Of a DNA stretch of 64,000 nt, positions 41,008 to 50,299 are shown in pieces (within the stretch, counting starts at the first letter, position 1; every line of letters starts with the position of its first letter). A program made the position numbers and the translations under genes. The stretch is from assembly GCA_025808875.1 (NCBI GenBank), contig CP075528.1, positions 4,276,473-4,340,472 of the forward strand, given 5' to 3'. This DNA is from Enhydrobacter sp. (GTDB taxonomy: Bacteria > Pseudomonadota > Alphaproteobacteria > Reyranellales > Reyranellaceae). The notes under the pieces were generated by a model, which saw nothing but the letters and a program-made list of their open reading frames with translations, had not been told where the DNA came from and made no database searches.

Positions 41008-43240
41008 CCGGCGCGTCGAGGCGGACGGCTTCGTTGCGTCCGGCGGCTGCGCCGATGGCGTCCTTCAGTGCCGTCCACACGGCCGTTGCCAGCAGGAGCG
41101 GCGGCTCGCCGACGGCCTTGGAACGGAAGATGGTGGCCTCGCGCGACGGCGCGTTGTCGAGCAGCTTCACGTTGAGGACCGTGGGCACGTCACGGCTGCC
41201 GGGAATTTTATAGGTCGAGGGTCCGACCGTGCGCAGCACGCCCTTCCTGTCCCACCACAGTTCCTCGCAGGTCAGCCAACCCTGGCCCTGCACGAAAGCG
41301 CCCTCGATCTGCCCGAGATCGATCGCCGGATTGAGCGACGCGCCGCAATCCTGGACGAGGTCGGCACGCAGCACGCGACTCTCGCCGGTCAGGGTGTCGA
41401 TCGCGACTTCCGCCATCGCCGCGCCGTAGGAAAAGTAGAAGAACGGCCGGCCGCGCATTTTCGCGGGATCCCAATGCAGCTTGGGCGTCCTGTAGAAGCC
41501 GGTGGAGGACAGCGACACGCGCCCGAGATGGCAGAGCCGCGCCAGCTCGCCGAAGCTCAGCACCTGGTTGGAGCCCGGCCTGGCAATGCGTACGGCGCCG
41601 TCAGCCAGCTCGACCTCGCCTTCGCTCACGCCGAAGTGCTCGGCGGCATAGGCGACCATGCGCCGCTTGATCGTGTTGGCCGCCTCCCAGGCCGCCCACC
41701 CGTTGAGATCGGAGCCGGTGGAGGCGGCGGTCGGAGAGGTGTTGGGCACTTCCGCCGTCGACGTCGCGCTCGGTCGGATGCGATCGACGTCGACCTTGAA
41801 CACCTCGGCCACGACCTGGGCCACCTTGACGAACAGGCCCTGCCCCATTTCGGTGCCGCCGTGATTCAGGCGGATCGAGCCGTCGGTGTAGACATGCACC
41901 AGTGCCCCCGCCTGGTTCATGTGGGGGATGTTGAAGGAGATGCCGAACTTCAGTGGGAAGAGGCCAAGGCCGCGTTTGAGGACCGGATGGGCGGCATTGA
42001 AGGCATCGACCTCGGCCCGTCGTCGGTCGAGCTCGCCCATCCGCCTTACCTCGGCCCAGCAGCGCCCCAGATGGTTCTCGTCGACGATCTGGCCGTACGG
42101 CGTTTCGTTCCGGCCGACGCCGCCATAGAAGTTCGCCGCGCGCACTTCGTTGGGGTCGCGCCCGAGAAAGCGCGCGATCCGATCGAGTGCATCCTCCATC
42201 ACGACCACGCCCTGTGGTCCGCCGAAGCCGCGAAAGGCCGTGTTCGACTGCTTGTTGGTGCGGCAGGGATAGCCGACGGCGCGGACATGCGGGATGAAGT
42301 AGGCGTTGTCGACATGCGTGAGCGCGCGGGCGATGACGCCCGGCGTCATGTCGAGGCTCCAGCCGGCGTCGGCCGTGAGCGACGCGTCGAGCGCCAGCAC
42401 GCGCCCGTCGCCATCGAAGCCCACCGTGTAGCGGTAGGCAAAGCCATGGCGTTTGCCGGTCGTCAGGATATCGATCTCGCGCGGCAGACGCAGCTTCACC
42501 GGCCGCCCGGTCTTGCGGGCCGCCAGCGCGGCGGCGGCGGCGACCCACGACGCGTTGCTCTCCTTGCCGCCGAAGCCGCCGCCGAGGCGGCGCACCACCG
42601 TGGTCACGCGGTTGAAGTCGCAGCCCAGGACGTGGGCACAGACATGCTGCACCTCGGTCGGATGCTGGGTCGAGGAATGCACGACGACGTCGCCGTCCTC
42701 ACCCGGCAGGACAAAGGCGATCTGGCCTTCGAGGTAGAAGTGCTCCTGGCCGCCGACCGTGAACTCGGCGGTGAGCCGATGGGGTGCCACCTTCAGCGCG
42801 GCGTCGGGATCACCGCGCAGCAGGGTCGATGGCGCCTGCACGAACGATTTCCGGGCGAGCGCCGTCTCGATGTCGAGGATCGGCTCGCCGGGCTCGATCT
42901 CGACGATCGCGCGTTCGGCGGCATGGCGCGCCGCATCGAGCGTGTCGGCCACGACAAGGGCGAGCGGCTGGCCCGCGAACTCGACCTCTCCATCGGCGAA
43001 CAAGGGCTCGTGCTTGCCGGGCCCGGCGATGTTGTTTTCGCCCGGGATGTCGCGCGCTGTGAAGGCCAGCACACCCCTGGGCAGCTCGAGCCGTCGGATC
43101 GAGCCGGCCGCCACCGGACTCAGCACCAGCGCGGCATGCAGGGTGCCGGGTGGCTCGGGCATATCGTCGATGTAGATCGCCTGTCCCGTGGCGTGCTTCA
43201 GCGCGCTGTCGTGCCGCTGCGCGGTGTGGACGCCTTTCAT
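40952..43240 (-). CDS. xdhB: Xanthine dehydrogenase molybdopterin-binding subunit
   Basis: A 762-residue Mo-cofactor subunit that oxidises hypoxanthine/xanthine to urate. Hallmarks are HVCAHVLG, the molybdopterin motif GGGFGGKES, AFRGFGGPQG, and the catalytic Glu in KAVGEPPLLLATAV near the C-terminus. The start overlaps the xdhA stop by four bases. The usual maturation gene xdhC does not follow; instead the 3' end overlaps the TetR-type gene. Together with the two PuuE-like genes downstream of the acetyltransferase this points to purine breakdown. Confidence 0.93.
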   Translation of the reverse strand: MKGVHTAQRHDSALKHATGQAIYIDDMPEPPGTLHAALVLSPVAAGSIRRLELPRGVLAFTARDIPGENNIAGPGKHEPLFADGEVEFAGQPLALVVADTLDAARHAAERAIVEIEPGEPILDIETALARKSFVQAPSTLLRGDPDAALKVAPHRLTAEFTVGGQEHFYLEGQIAFVLPGEDGDVVVHSSTQHPTEVQHVCAHVLGCDFNRVTTVVRRLGGGFGGKESNASWVAAAAALAARKTGRPVKLRLPREIDILTTGKRHGFAYRYTVGFDGDGRVLALDASLTADAGWSLDMTPGVIARALTHVDNAYFIPHVRAVGYPCRTNKQSNTAFRGFGGPQGVVVMEDALDRIARFLGRDPNEVRAANFYGGVGRNETPYGQIVDENHLGRCWAEVRRMGELDRRRAEVDAFNAAHPVLKRGLGLFPLKFGISFNIPHMNQAGALVHVYTDGSIRLNHGGTEMGQGLFVKVAQVVAEVFKVDVDRIRPSATSTAEVPNTSPTAASTGSDLNGWAAWEAANTIKRRMVAYAAEHFGVSEGEVELADGAVRIARPGSNQVLSFGELARLCHLGRVSLSSTGFYRTPKLHWDPAKMRGRPFFYFSYGAAMAEVAIDTLTGESRVLRADLVQDCGASLNPAIDLGQIEGAFVQGQGWLTCEELWWDRKGVLRTVGPSTYKIPGSRDVPTVLNVKLLDNAPSREATIFRSKAVGEPPLLLATAVWTALKDAIGAAAGRNEAVRLDAPATPERVLAAIEMARTAVR

Positions 43241-44619
43241 AGAGCCTCGACCTCGACGGCGTGGCGCGGCTGGGCGATGCGCAACTCGAGACGGCGCAGC
43301 AAATTGGCCGCGACGATCAGACGATACGATGCCGTGCCACGCCAGTCGTCGATCGGCTGGAAGTCGCGTGCCAGGGCCGCCGCCGCGGCAGTAAAGCCAC
43401 CCTTCAGCAAAGCGGCTTCAGCGTTGCCCGCGCGTTTGGGGATCGCCGCCATGCCGCCGAAGGCCAGCCGTGCCTCTTCGACCTTGCCGTTCCCGATCCG
43501 CAGGCGATAGGCGCCGGCGACAGTGGAGATGTCCTGATCGCGCCGCTTGCTCACCTTGTCACAGTGGAAGATCTCACCGGGCTGAAGCTTCGGCACGGAG
43601 ATGCTCTCGATCACCTCGTCGGGTGCCAGCGCAGTCTTGCGGTAACCGATGAAGAACTCCTCCAGCGGCAATTCGCGCGCACCGCGCCGGGAGACGAGGC
43701 GCAGCCTGGCTTCCAGCGCCAGCAGCACCGGCGGCATGTCGCCAATGGGGGATGCCGTGCCGAGATTGCCGCCGATCGTGCCCATGCAGCGGATCTGCCG
43801 CGACCCGAGCCGCGACAGGTACGGACGCAGCGCGGGAAAGGCCGCGATCAGCACCGGCATGGCATGGGCATAGGTGGCCGCCGCACCGAGCGTGATCTGC
43901 GCGTCGTCCTGCCCGATCGCCGTCAACTCGGCGACATTGGCGACATGGATCAGCGACGCCGGCGGCTTGCGCGAACGGCTGGCGAGCAGCCCGAGATCGG
44001 TGCCGCCGGCAAGCAGCAGTGCTTGCGGGTGCCCGGCACGCAGGTCGACGAGCTCGGCGAGACTGCGCGGTGCGAGGAAGCTGCCGTCGAACGCCGCCGA
44101 AGCGCTGCGCGCGGGTGCCGGAGTCGGCGCTTCGATCGCCATGCCGGCGACTTTGGCCATCGCGTCGACGATGGGACGATAGCCGGTGCAGCGGCAGAGA
44201 TTGCCTGCAAGCGCGTCATGGATGGTCTCCGGATCGGCTTCCTCGCCACCGGCGGCAAAGGCGTAGGTCGACATCACGAAGCCTGGCGTGCAGAAGCCGC
44301 ACTGCGTGGCATCGGCCTCCGCCATCGCCCGCTGCACCGGATGCGGCGCGCCGCCCGTGCCCAAAAGACCCTCGACCGTGCGCACTGCCCGACCATCGAT
44401 CTGGCCCAGCATCGCGATGCAAGAGTTCATCGCCTCGCGCCGTCCGTCGGCGTGCTCGAGCACGACGGTGCAGGCGCCGCAGTCGCCTTCGGCACAGCCC
44501 TCCTTCGTGCCCTTCAGTCCGCGGCGATCGCGCAGCCAATCGAGCAGGGTCGTCATCGGCGAGACGCCGCCGGCATCGACGAGTTGATCGTTCAGGACGA
44601 AGCGAATGCAGTCCGCCAT
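43237..44619 (-). CDS. xdhA: Xanthine dehydrogenase Fe-S/FAD subunit
   Basis: A 460-residue subunit fusing two [2Fe-2S] domains to a FAD domain, like Rhodobacter XdhA. The first cluster is GCAEGDCGACTV plus Cys in MNSCIAM, the second CGFCTPGF plus LCRCTGY. FAD-binding segments are LLLAGGTDLGL and MGTIGGNLGTASPIGD. The start at 44619 gives the normal XdhA N-terminus (IRFVLNDQLV); the 27-residue extension is Arg-rich and rejected. It is the first gene of xdhAB and lies 37 bases after the acetyltransferase gene on the same strand, whose stop falls just upstream. Confidence 0.94.
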   Translation of the reverse strand: MADCIRFVLNDQLVDAGGVSPMTTLLDWLRDRRGLKGTKEGCAEGDCGACTVVLEHADGRREAMNSCIAMLGQIDGRAVRTVEGLLGTGGAPHPVQRAMAEADATQCGFCTPGFVMSTYAFAAGGEEADPETIHDALAGNLCRCTGYRPIVDAMAKVAGMAIEAPTPAPARSASAAFDGSFLAPRSLAELVDLRAGHPQALLLAGGTDLGLLASRSRKPPASLIHVANVAELTAIGQDDAQITLGAAATYAHAMPVLIAAFPALRPYLSRLGSRQIRCMGTIGGNLGTASPIGDMPPVLLALEARLRLVSRRGARELPLEEFFIGYRKTALAPDEVIESISVPKLQPGEIFHCDKVSKRRDQDISTVAGAYRLRIGNGKVEEARLAFGGMAAIPKRAGNAEAALLKGGFTAAAAALARDFQPIDDWRGTASYRLIVAANLLRRLELRIAQPRHAVEVEAL

Positions 44620-44656
44620 GCGGTCAAGATGCTTCGACCGACGAGCGCCCGCAAGC

Positions 44657-45190
44657 TCACGCCGGCATAGCCTGCGGCCGCGCCACCCAGACGAGGCCAT
44701 GCCACGGCGGCGTTCGGTGATGCAGCCAAAAGTCGCGCGAGGCCTCTCGTTGCAGGCCGAGACGCCCCATTACGCCACGGGACCGATGGTTGTCGGCGGC
44801 CGTATAGGCAAGCACCTCGGCGAAGCCTTTTCGCTCAAAGCCGTCCTGCAGCGCAGCCCGCGCGGCCTCCGAGGCAAAACCCTCGCCCCAGGCCGACCGC
44901 ACGAGGCGCCATCCGATCTCGGCATGCGGGCCGAGCGGATGTGCGGGATCGGACGGCATGATGCCGGCATAGCCAACAAACCGGCCCTGCCGGTCTTCGA
45001 TCAGCCAGCGGCAGATGCCGTGCTGCTCGAAGGCCGCCCGATAGCGGTCAAACTTGGCATCGCTTTGGCGGCGATCCAAAGGTCCGCCGAGATCGGCCGC
45101 CACTTCCGGATCGGCGTTCAACGCCGCGAACGCCATTCGGTCGGCATCGCGCCAACTCCGCAGGACGAGACGCGACGTCGTGAGAATCAT
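44657..45190 (-). CDS. GNAT-family N-acetyltransferase (RimJ/RimL-like)
   Basis: A 177-residue acetyltransferase. It begins LTTSRLVLRSWRDAD, typical of RimJ/RimL-like GNATs, and contains IGWRLVRSAWGEGFASEA (acetyl-CoA-binding motif A) and NHRSRGVMGRLGLQRE. The acceptor may be a protein N-terminus or small amine and cannot be inferred. It is upstream of xdhA on the same strand and divergent from the PuuE-like gene. Confidence 0.88.
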   Translation of the reverse strand: MILTTSRLVLRSWRDADRMAFAALNADPEVAADLGGPLDRRQSDAKFDRYRAAFEQHGICRWLIEDRQGRFVGYAGIMPSDPAHPLGPHAEIGWRLVRSAWGEGFASEAARAALQDGFERKGFAEVLAYTAADNHRSRGVMGRLGLQREASRDFWLHHRTPPWHGLVWVARPQAMPA

Positions 45191-45276
45191 GAACGAAGCA
45201 TACCTCCCGCAGCGTCAGCTTGCGCCCGTGGAAACGCCGTGATGCACTCGCCGCGCCCTGAAGAAAGGCATAAGCC

Positions 45277-46176
45277 ATGGATCCCTATCGGTTCGCCTAC
45301 TCGCCGATCGTCGAGCGGCCGAAACTCTCCTGGCCGAACGGCGCGCGTGTCGCGGTCTGGGTCTGCCCCAACATCGAGCACTACGAGTACGTTCCGGCCG
45401 AGGTGCGGGTGCGCAATCCGTGGCCGCGCATGCCGCATCCCGACGTGCTGGGCTATGGCGGCCGCGACTATGGCAACCGGGTCGGCCTGTGGCGGATGTT
45501 CGAGGTGCTCGACAGGCACGACGTGCGCTGCACCGTGTCGCTGTCGATGTCGGTCATCGAGATGTACCCCGAGATCCTGGAGGCCATGGAGGCGCGGCGC
45601 TGGGAGTACATGAGCCATGGCTACTTCAACACGCGCTACCACTGGGGCTACTCGCCCGAGGAAGAGCGCGAGGTCATCGAGCACAGCAAGGCGACGCATC
45701 TGCGCCTGACCGGACGGCGGCTGCGCGGCTGGTTCTCGCCCGCCATCTCAAACACGCTGAACACGCCCGATCTCGTGAAGGAAGCCGGCCTCGACTACAT
45801 CTGCGATTTTTATCACGACGACCAGCCGACGCCGCTCGCCACCAGGCACGGCGTGCTGATGCACGTTCCCTACACGATGGATCTCAACGACGCGCTGATC
45901 TACCGCCAACCGGTCGAGGCCGAGGAATTCGCCCAGATGATCGTCGACCATTTCGACACGGTCTACCGCGAGGGCGGCGAGAACGGCCGCGTCATGTGCA
46001 TCGCGCTGCATCCCTACATGATGGGGGCGCCGCACCGGCTCAGGCATCTCGACCGCGCGCTCGGCTACATCCGCAAGCACAAGGATGCCTGGATCTGCAC
46101 GGCCGAGGAGATCCTCGACTGGTACACGGCCAACGGCCTGAAGGCCTACCAGCAGCACCTCGGGAAGGAGGCGTGA
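45277..46176 (+). CDS. puuE: PuuE-type allantoinase / polysaccharide-deacetylase-fold hydrolase
   Basis: A 299-residue NodB-fold hydrolase resembling PuuE, the cofactor-light allantoinase that opens allantoin in purine breakdown. Family pieces are VWVCPNIEHYEY, GGRDYGNRVGLWRMFEVLD, SHGYFNTRYHWGYSPEEER and a C-terminal CIALHPYMMGAPHRLRHLD. The Asp/His metal site of true deacetylases is altered, as in PuuE. Proximity to xdhAB supports purine catabolism, but related hydrolases act on other amides. The following paralog starts 2 bases later. Confidence 0.8.
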   Translation: MDPYRFAYSPIVERPKLSWPNGARVAVWVCPNIEHYEYVPAEVRVRNPWPRMPHPDVLGYGGRDYGNRVGLWRMFEVLDRHDVRCTVSLSMSVIEMYPEILEAMEARRWEYMSHGYFNTRYHWGYSPEEEREVIEHSKATHLRLTGRRLRGWFSPAISNTLNTPDLVKEAGLDYICDFYHDDQPTPLATRHGVLMHVPYTMDLNDALIYRQPVEAEEFAQMIVDHFDTVYREGGENGRVMCIALHPYMMGAPHRLRHLDRALGYIRKHKDAWICTAEEILDWYTANGLKAYQQHLGKEA

Positions 46177-46178
46177 CC

Positions 46179-47096
46179 ATGACCGCCATCCCCAAGAATC
46201 CGTCGCCACTGCCGCCGGGCATGGACAACCCCTGGTACGATTTTTCGGCATTCCCGACGCGCCCGCGCCTCGCCTGGCCGCGCAACGCGCGGGTCGCCTT
46301 CTTCGTGGTGCTGCACCTCGAATACTGGGAGCTGCTCCCGGCCGAGGACAGCTACAAGGATCCGCGCTTCGTCGGCGAGTTCGGCTCGTTCAACCCCGAC
46401 TATCGCACCTGGACGCAGCGCGAGTACGGCAACCGCACCGGTATCTTCCGCGTCCTCGATGTGCTCGACCGCTACCAGATCCGCGCCGGCGTCGCGGTCA
46501 ACGCCATGGCGGCAGAGCGTTATCCCTACCTGATCGAGCAATTCAGGAAGCGCCGGTACGAGTTCATCGCGCACGGCACCTCGGCCAACCGCATGATCAC
46601 CTCGAAGATGAGCGAGGCCGAGGAGAAGGCCGAGATCGCCGACTCCATCGCCGCCATCGAGAAGGCGGCCGGCGTGCGGCCGGTGGGCTGGCTCGGCCAG
46701 GATTACGGCGAGAGCCAGCGCACGCCGCAACTCCTCGCCGACGCGGGGCTGGACTACGTTCTCGACTGGCCCAACGACGACCAGCCCTATGCAATGAAGG
46801 TCGGAAAGAAGTTCGTCTCGCTGCCCAACCAGCCGGAATGGGACGACGTCCAGCAGCTTCTGCTCAGGCGCATCCCGACGACGCGCTATCCCGACCTCGT
46901 CGGCGAAGCGTTCGACTTGCTGCACCACGAAGGCGGACAGGTCTTCAATCTTTCCATCCATCCCTGGCTGATGGGCATGGCGCACCGCATCAGGTATCTC
47001 GACGAGGCGCTGCGCCGCATCGAGCGGCACGGCAACGTCTGGCACGCCACGCCCGGCGAGGTCGCACAGCACTACATGGATACGATGATGGGCTGA
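46179..47096 (+). CDS. Second PuuE-like polysaccharide-deacetylase-fold hydrolase
   Basis: A 305-residue paralog of the preceding gene with the same order of motifs: FFVVLHLEYWELLPAED, YGNRTGIFRVLDVLDRYQIR, AHGTSANRMITSKMSEAEE, LDWPNDDQPYAM and LSIHPWLMGMAHRIRYLDEAL. The two are well diverged, so they probably act on different substrates or form a hetero-oligomer rather than being a recent duplication. The ATG at 46179 follows GGAAGGAGG; a GTG two codons earlier would overlap the upstream stop. Substrate is unknown; an amide or ureide is likely. Confidence 0.8.
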   Translation: MTAIPKNPSPLPPGMDNPWYDFSAFPTRPRLAWPRNARVAFFVVLHLEYWELLPAEDSYKDPRFVGEFGSFNPDYRTWTQREYGNRTGIFRVLDVLDRYQIRAGVAVNAMAAERYPYLIEQFRKRRYEFIAHGTSANRMITSKMSEAEEKAEIADSIAAIEKAAGVRPVGWLGQDYGESQRTPQLLADAGLDYVLDWPNDDQPYAMKVGKKFVSLPNQPEWDDVQQLLLRRIPTTRYPDLVGEAFDLLHHEGGQVFNLSIHPWLMGMAHRIRYLDEALRRIERHGNVWHATPGEVAQHYMDTMMG

Positions 47097-47150
47097 CGTT
47101 CCCCGCGCCGACACCAGCGAAGCCGGCGTCCGCGGGCGAGTCCACACCGG

Positions 47151-47253
47151 CGTGGACGGCTTCGATGCCGATGGCATCGGCATCCGAGGCGATTCGTCCA
47201 CGAATCCACACAGTCCCCCTGCAGTCCTCGGTGTCCACTCATCCACGGGCCGA
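47151..47253. repeat. Intergenic hairpin repeat, copy A
   Basis: A roughly 100-base non-coding repeat, nearly identical to 62190-62291. It contains an inverted repeat CGTGGACG (47151-47158)/CGTCCACG (47195-47202) enclosing a second, GATGCCGAT/ATCGGCATC, and a shared tail with CCACACAGTCCCC and GTCCTCGGTGTCCACTCATC. It lies between the converging ends of the second PuuE-like gene and the flavoprotein gene. It may act as a bidirectional terminator or be a small dispersed element. Confidence 0.75.
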
Positions 47254-47337
47254 TGCCCGACGAGGTCTCACCCGGCGAGACACGCCAAGTCATTGATTTG
47301 ATTGTCTATCCTCCCGAAGGTCTCGTTCAGGCAGCTC

Positions 47338-48456
47338 TTAAGCGACCTGTCCGGCCACCCAGCCACTCGACCAGGCCCACTGGAAATTGTAGCCGCCGAG
47401 CCAGCCGGTGACGTCGACCGCCTCGCCGATGGCATAAAGGCCCGGCACCTTGTGCGCCTCCATGGTGCGCGACGAGAGCTCGCGGGTGTCGATGCCGCCC
47501 GCCGTGACCTCGGCCTTGGCGTAGCCTTCGGTGCCGCTCGGCCGCACACGCCAGCGCTTCAGCGTCGCGGCGAGGTCGGGATCGGCGACGAGCGTGTCGG
47601 CGAACCGCTGCGGCAGCACTTCACCCAGGAGGGTGCGCAGCTCTGCCTTGGGGCGTTCGTGCCGCCGTCGCCGCAGGAACGACCCGGGCTCGGCGATATC
47701 GGGCAGCAGATCGATCGCGATCTCCTCGCCTGGTTTCCAATAGGACGATATCTGCAGGATCGCGGGCCCCGAGAGACCGCGATGGGTGAACAGCATGGCC
47801 TCGCGGAACCTCGCGCGACCCAAGCGCGCGACCACATCGAGGGACACGCCGCTGATCGGTGGCACGGCGAGCGTCAGCGGCACCAGCGCCGGGCGCGTCT
47901 CGACGACCGCGAGACCGAAACGTCGCGCCGTGTCGTGCGCGAACGACGTCGCCCCCATCTTGGGAATCGAGAGACCGCCGGTCGCCAGCACCAGCGACGA
48001 CGACGTGAAGGCGCCGCGATCCGTCGCGATGCCGAACGCCTCGCCATGCTGCACGCCGGTGATGTGGTGCGATGTCCGCACTTCGACGCCGGCGGCGCGG
48101 CATTCCTCCAGCAGCATCGCCACGATCTGCCGCGCCGACCCGTCGCAAAAGAGCTGGCCCAGGGTCTTTTCGTGCCAGGCGATGCGGTGCTTTTCGACCA
48201 GCGCCAGGAAATCGTGCGGCGTGTAGCGGCTGAGCGCCGACTTCGCGAAGTGAGGATTGGCGGACAGGAAATTGTCGGCGCCGACACCGATGTTGGTGAA
48301 GTTGCAGCGTCCGCCGCCGGAGATCAGGATCTTCTTGCCGACCTTCTCCTGATGTTCGAGCAGCAGCACACGGCGGCCGCGCTTGCCCGCCTCGATGGCG
48401 CACATCAGGCCGGCCGCGCCGCCGCCCAACACGACGACGTCGAACGCCCGCGTCAT
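47338..48456 (-). CDS. HI0933/YhiN-family flavoprotein (putative NAD(P)/FAD oxidoreductase)
   Basis: A 372-residue flavoprotein with an N-terminal Rossmann dinucleotide motif (VVLGGGAAGLMCAIEAGKRG) and the family signature KILISGGGRCNFTN near residue 45. The C-terminal GLYAIGEAVDVTGWLGGYNFQWAWSSG closes the FAD site. YhiN/BaiN-type proteins are widely conserved; some reduce bile-acid or other unsaturated substrates, but the physiological role is usually unknown. It is followed on the same strand by nothing in the operon and preceded 2 bases upstream by the P1 peptidase gene. Confidence 0.9.
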   Translation of the reverse strand: MTRAFDVVVLGGGAAGLMCAIEAGKRGRRVLLLEHQEKVGKKILISGGGRCNFTNIGVGADNFLSANPHFAKSALSRYTPHDFLALVEKHRIAWHEKTLGQLFCDGSARQIVAMLLEECRAAGVEVRTSHHITGVQHGEAFGIATDRGAFTSSSLVLATGGLSIPKMGATSFAHDTARRFGLAVVETRPALVPLTLAVPPISGVSLDVVARLGRARFREAMLFTHRGLSGPAILQISSYWKPGEEIAIDLLPDIAEPGSFLRRRRHERPKAELRTLLGEVLPQRFADTLVADPDLAATLKRWRVRPSGTEGYAKAEVTAGGIDTRELSSRTMEAHKVPGLYAIGEAVDVTGWLGGYNFQWAWSSGWVAGQVA

Positions 48457-48458
48457 CC

Positions 48459-49469
48459 CTACTTGCCGAACTTCGAGCGCCAGTCCGGCACGGCCCTGGC
48501 GAAGGGCAAGGCCGTCGCCTCGTAGACACCACGGGCCACGGCGCGGGCCAGGCAGTCGGCGGCGACCGCGCCCAGTTCCGTCAGCACCGGAGGTTCGCCG
48601 CCCGACCCCGCCGTGCCGGTCGCCGCGGCAAAGACCGTGTCGCCGTCGTTGGGCGCATGGACGGGACGGAGGGCGCGCGACAGTCCGTCATTGGCCATGA
48701 TGGCGAGCCGCTTGCACTCGGCCTTGCCGAGCGTCGCATCGGTCGCCACCAACGCGATCGTGGTGGAAGTCGCGGGCAGCGGCTGGCCCTTGAAGCGGAT
48801 CGTCAGGGCGTCGGCCGGCATCGCGGCCGGCCAGCCCTTGCCGCCGAACTCGGCCCCCCGCTCGTAGGCGCCGGCCCAGAAGTGCGGCCCGTCGCCGATG
48901 GTTGCCGAACCGACCGCGTTCACCGCCGCGATCGCGCCGACCGTGAAGCCCTGCGCGGTCTTCGCGCTGGCCGAGCCCAGCCCGCCCTTCAGGTTCAAGG
49001 TCGTTCCGCCGTAGCCCGCCCCCGTCGTGCCGAGCGAAAATTCCCGGGCGGCCGCCAACGCCGCGTCGCGACCGAGATCCCAATACGGCGGCCGGCTTTC
49101 GACGGGATCGGTCAGCCAGTCCTTGGTGCCACCATTCATCAGGTCGAACAGGATCGCCTGAACCGCCACCGGCAGGGTGAGGCCGCCGAACTGCGCGCCC
49201 TTGCCCTGCCGGCACAACACGGCAGTGACGCCGCCGGCGGCATCGAGGCCGTAGAGCGAACCGCCGGACAACACGACGGCATCGATCAGTCCGCGCGTCA
49301 TCTCGGGCTCCAGCAAGGTGACGGCGCGATCGCCCGGCGCGCCGCCCAGGGTCGCGACGCTGGCCGCCACGCTCCTCTCGAACACGATGGCGGTGACTCC
49401 CGTGGCGGCGCGTGCATCGTGGGCGTTGCCGACCAAGACGCCTGGAACGTCAGTGATGAGGTTCCTCAC
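48459..49469 (-). CDS. P1/S58-family peptidase (DmpA-like aminopeptidase/esterase)
   Basis: A 336-residue self-processing N-terminal-nucleophile hydrolase of the DmpA family. The start VPGVLVGNAHD and VVLSGGSLYGLDAAGGV are typical; the autocleavage region is NLKGGLGSAS, where the Ser in GSAS is the probable nucleophile freed by self-cleavage. The substrate is a peptide or D-amino-acid ester/amide. It overlaps the following SDR gene's stop by four bases and leads, 2 bases later, into the flavoprotein gene. Confidence 0.88.
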   Translation of the reverse strand: MRNLITDVPGVLVGNAHDARAATGVTAIVFERSVAASVATLGGAPGDRAVTLLEPEMTRGLIDAVVLSGGSLYGLDAAGGVTAVLCRQGKGAQFGGLTLPVAVQAILFDLMNGGTKDWLTDPVESRPPYWDLGRDAALAAAREFSLGTTGAGYGGTTLNLKGGLGSASAKTAQGFTVGAIAAVNAVGSATIGDGPHFWAGAYERGAEFGGKGWPAAMPADALTIRFKGQPLPATSTTIALVATDATLGKAECKRLAIMANDGLSRALRPVHAPNDGDTVFAAATGTAGSGGEPPVLTELGAVAADCLARAVARGVYEATALPFARAVPDWRSKFGK

Positions 49470-50218
49470 GTCAGGAACTCACCGCCGTTCACGTGGATGG
49501 TCTGCCCTGTGATGAACGTGCCCTCCGGTCCGACCAGCAGGCGGACCATGGCCGCGATCTCCTCGACGGTTCCGAAGCGCTTGAGCGGAATCGGCCTGTT
49601 CATGCGACCGCTCGGCGTCGGCCCGGCGGCCGCGCCGCGGACCGTGTCGATCGCCCCCGGCGCCACCGCGTTGCAGGTGATGCCGTGCGGTGCCAACTCG
49701 ACGGCCAACGCGCGGACGAGCCCTTCGAGCCCCGACTTGGAGGCCGAGACATGGCAGCGGTTGGGCGTACCGACATGGGTGGAGATGCCCGACATGGCGA
49801 CGAAGGCGCCGCCGCCGCGTTGCACCATCTGTGGCACGACCGCCTTGGCGAGCAGGAAGGCACCGTCGAGCGCCACCGACATGATCTCGCGCCATTCCTC
49901 GAACGACATGTCGAGAAACGACGTCTGCCGGCGCAGGCCGGCGTTGCTCACCAGGATGTCGACGCCGCCGAACGCCTTGGCCGCCTCGGCGGCGAGCCGC
50001 GGCGCCACGGCCGGGTCGGAGACGTCGCCCATCGCCGCGACCGCTCTGCCGCCCGCGGCCTCGATCTCGCCCACCACCGCCTCGACGGCGGCGCGATCGC
50101 TCCGGCCGTTGACCACGATGGCGGCGCCGTCACGCGCCAGGGTGAGCGCGATGCAGCGCCCGATGTTCTTGCCCGCGCCCGTGACGAGCGCGACCTTGTC
50201 TTGCAGGGGAAGTGCCAT
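49466..50218 (-). CDS. SDR-fold protein lacking the catalytic Tyr
   Basis: A 250-residue SDR-family protein with cofactor motif TGAGKNIG and NAG at SNAGLRR. The catalytic Ser is present (VAMSGIS), but at the YxxxK position the sequence is CHVSASKSG, so Val occupies the Tyr position while Lys is retained. This was checked on the nucleotide sequence. It may not be a standard ketoreductase. ATGA overlap with the peptidase gene and the HVNGGEF C-terminus are otherwise normal. Possibly a binding protein or an enzyme using His in place of Tyr. Confidence 0.85.
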   Translation of the reverse strand: MALPLQDKVALVTGAGKNIGRCIALTLARDGAAIVVNGRSDRAAVEAVVGEIEAAGGRAVAAMGDVSDPAVAPRLAAEAAKAFGGVDILVSNAGLRRQTSFLDMSFEEWREIMSVALDGAFLLAKAVVPQMVQRGGGAFVAMSGISTHVGTPNRCHVSASKSGLEGLVRALAVELAPHGITCNAVAPGAIDTVRGAAAGPTPSGRMNRPIPLKRFGTVEEIAAMVRLLVGPEGTFITGQTIHVNGGEFLT

Positions 50219-50299
50219 GCGATCTCCAACGCCAGGGAAGCGCGACCCTAGCGGAGATCGTCGGCGAACTTAAGCGACCCTCGTCAGCAGCGACCCTCG

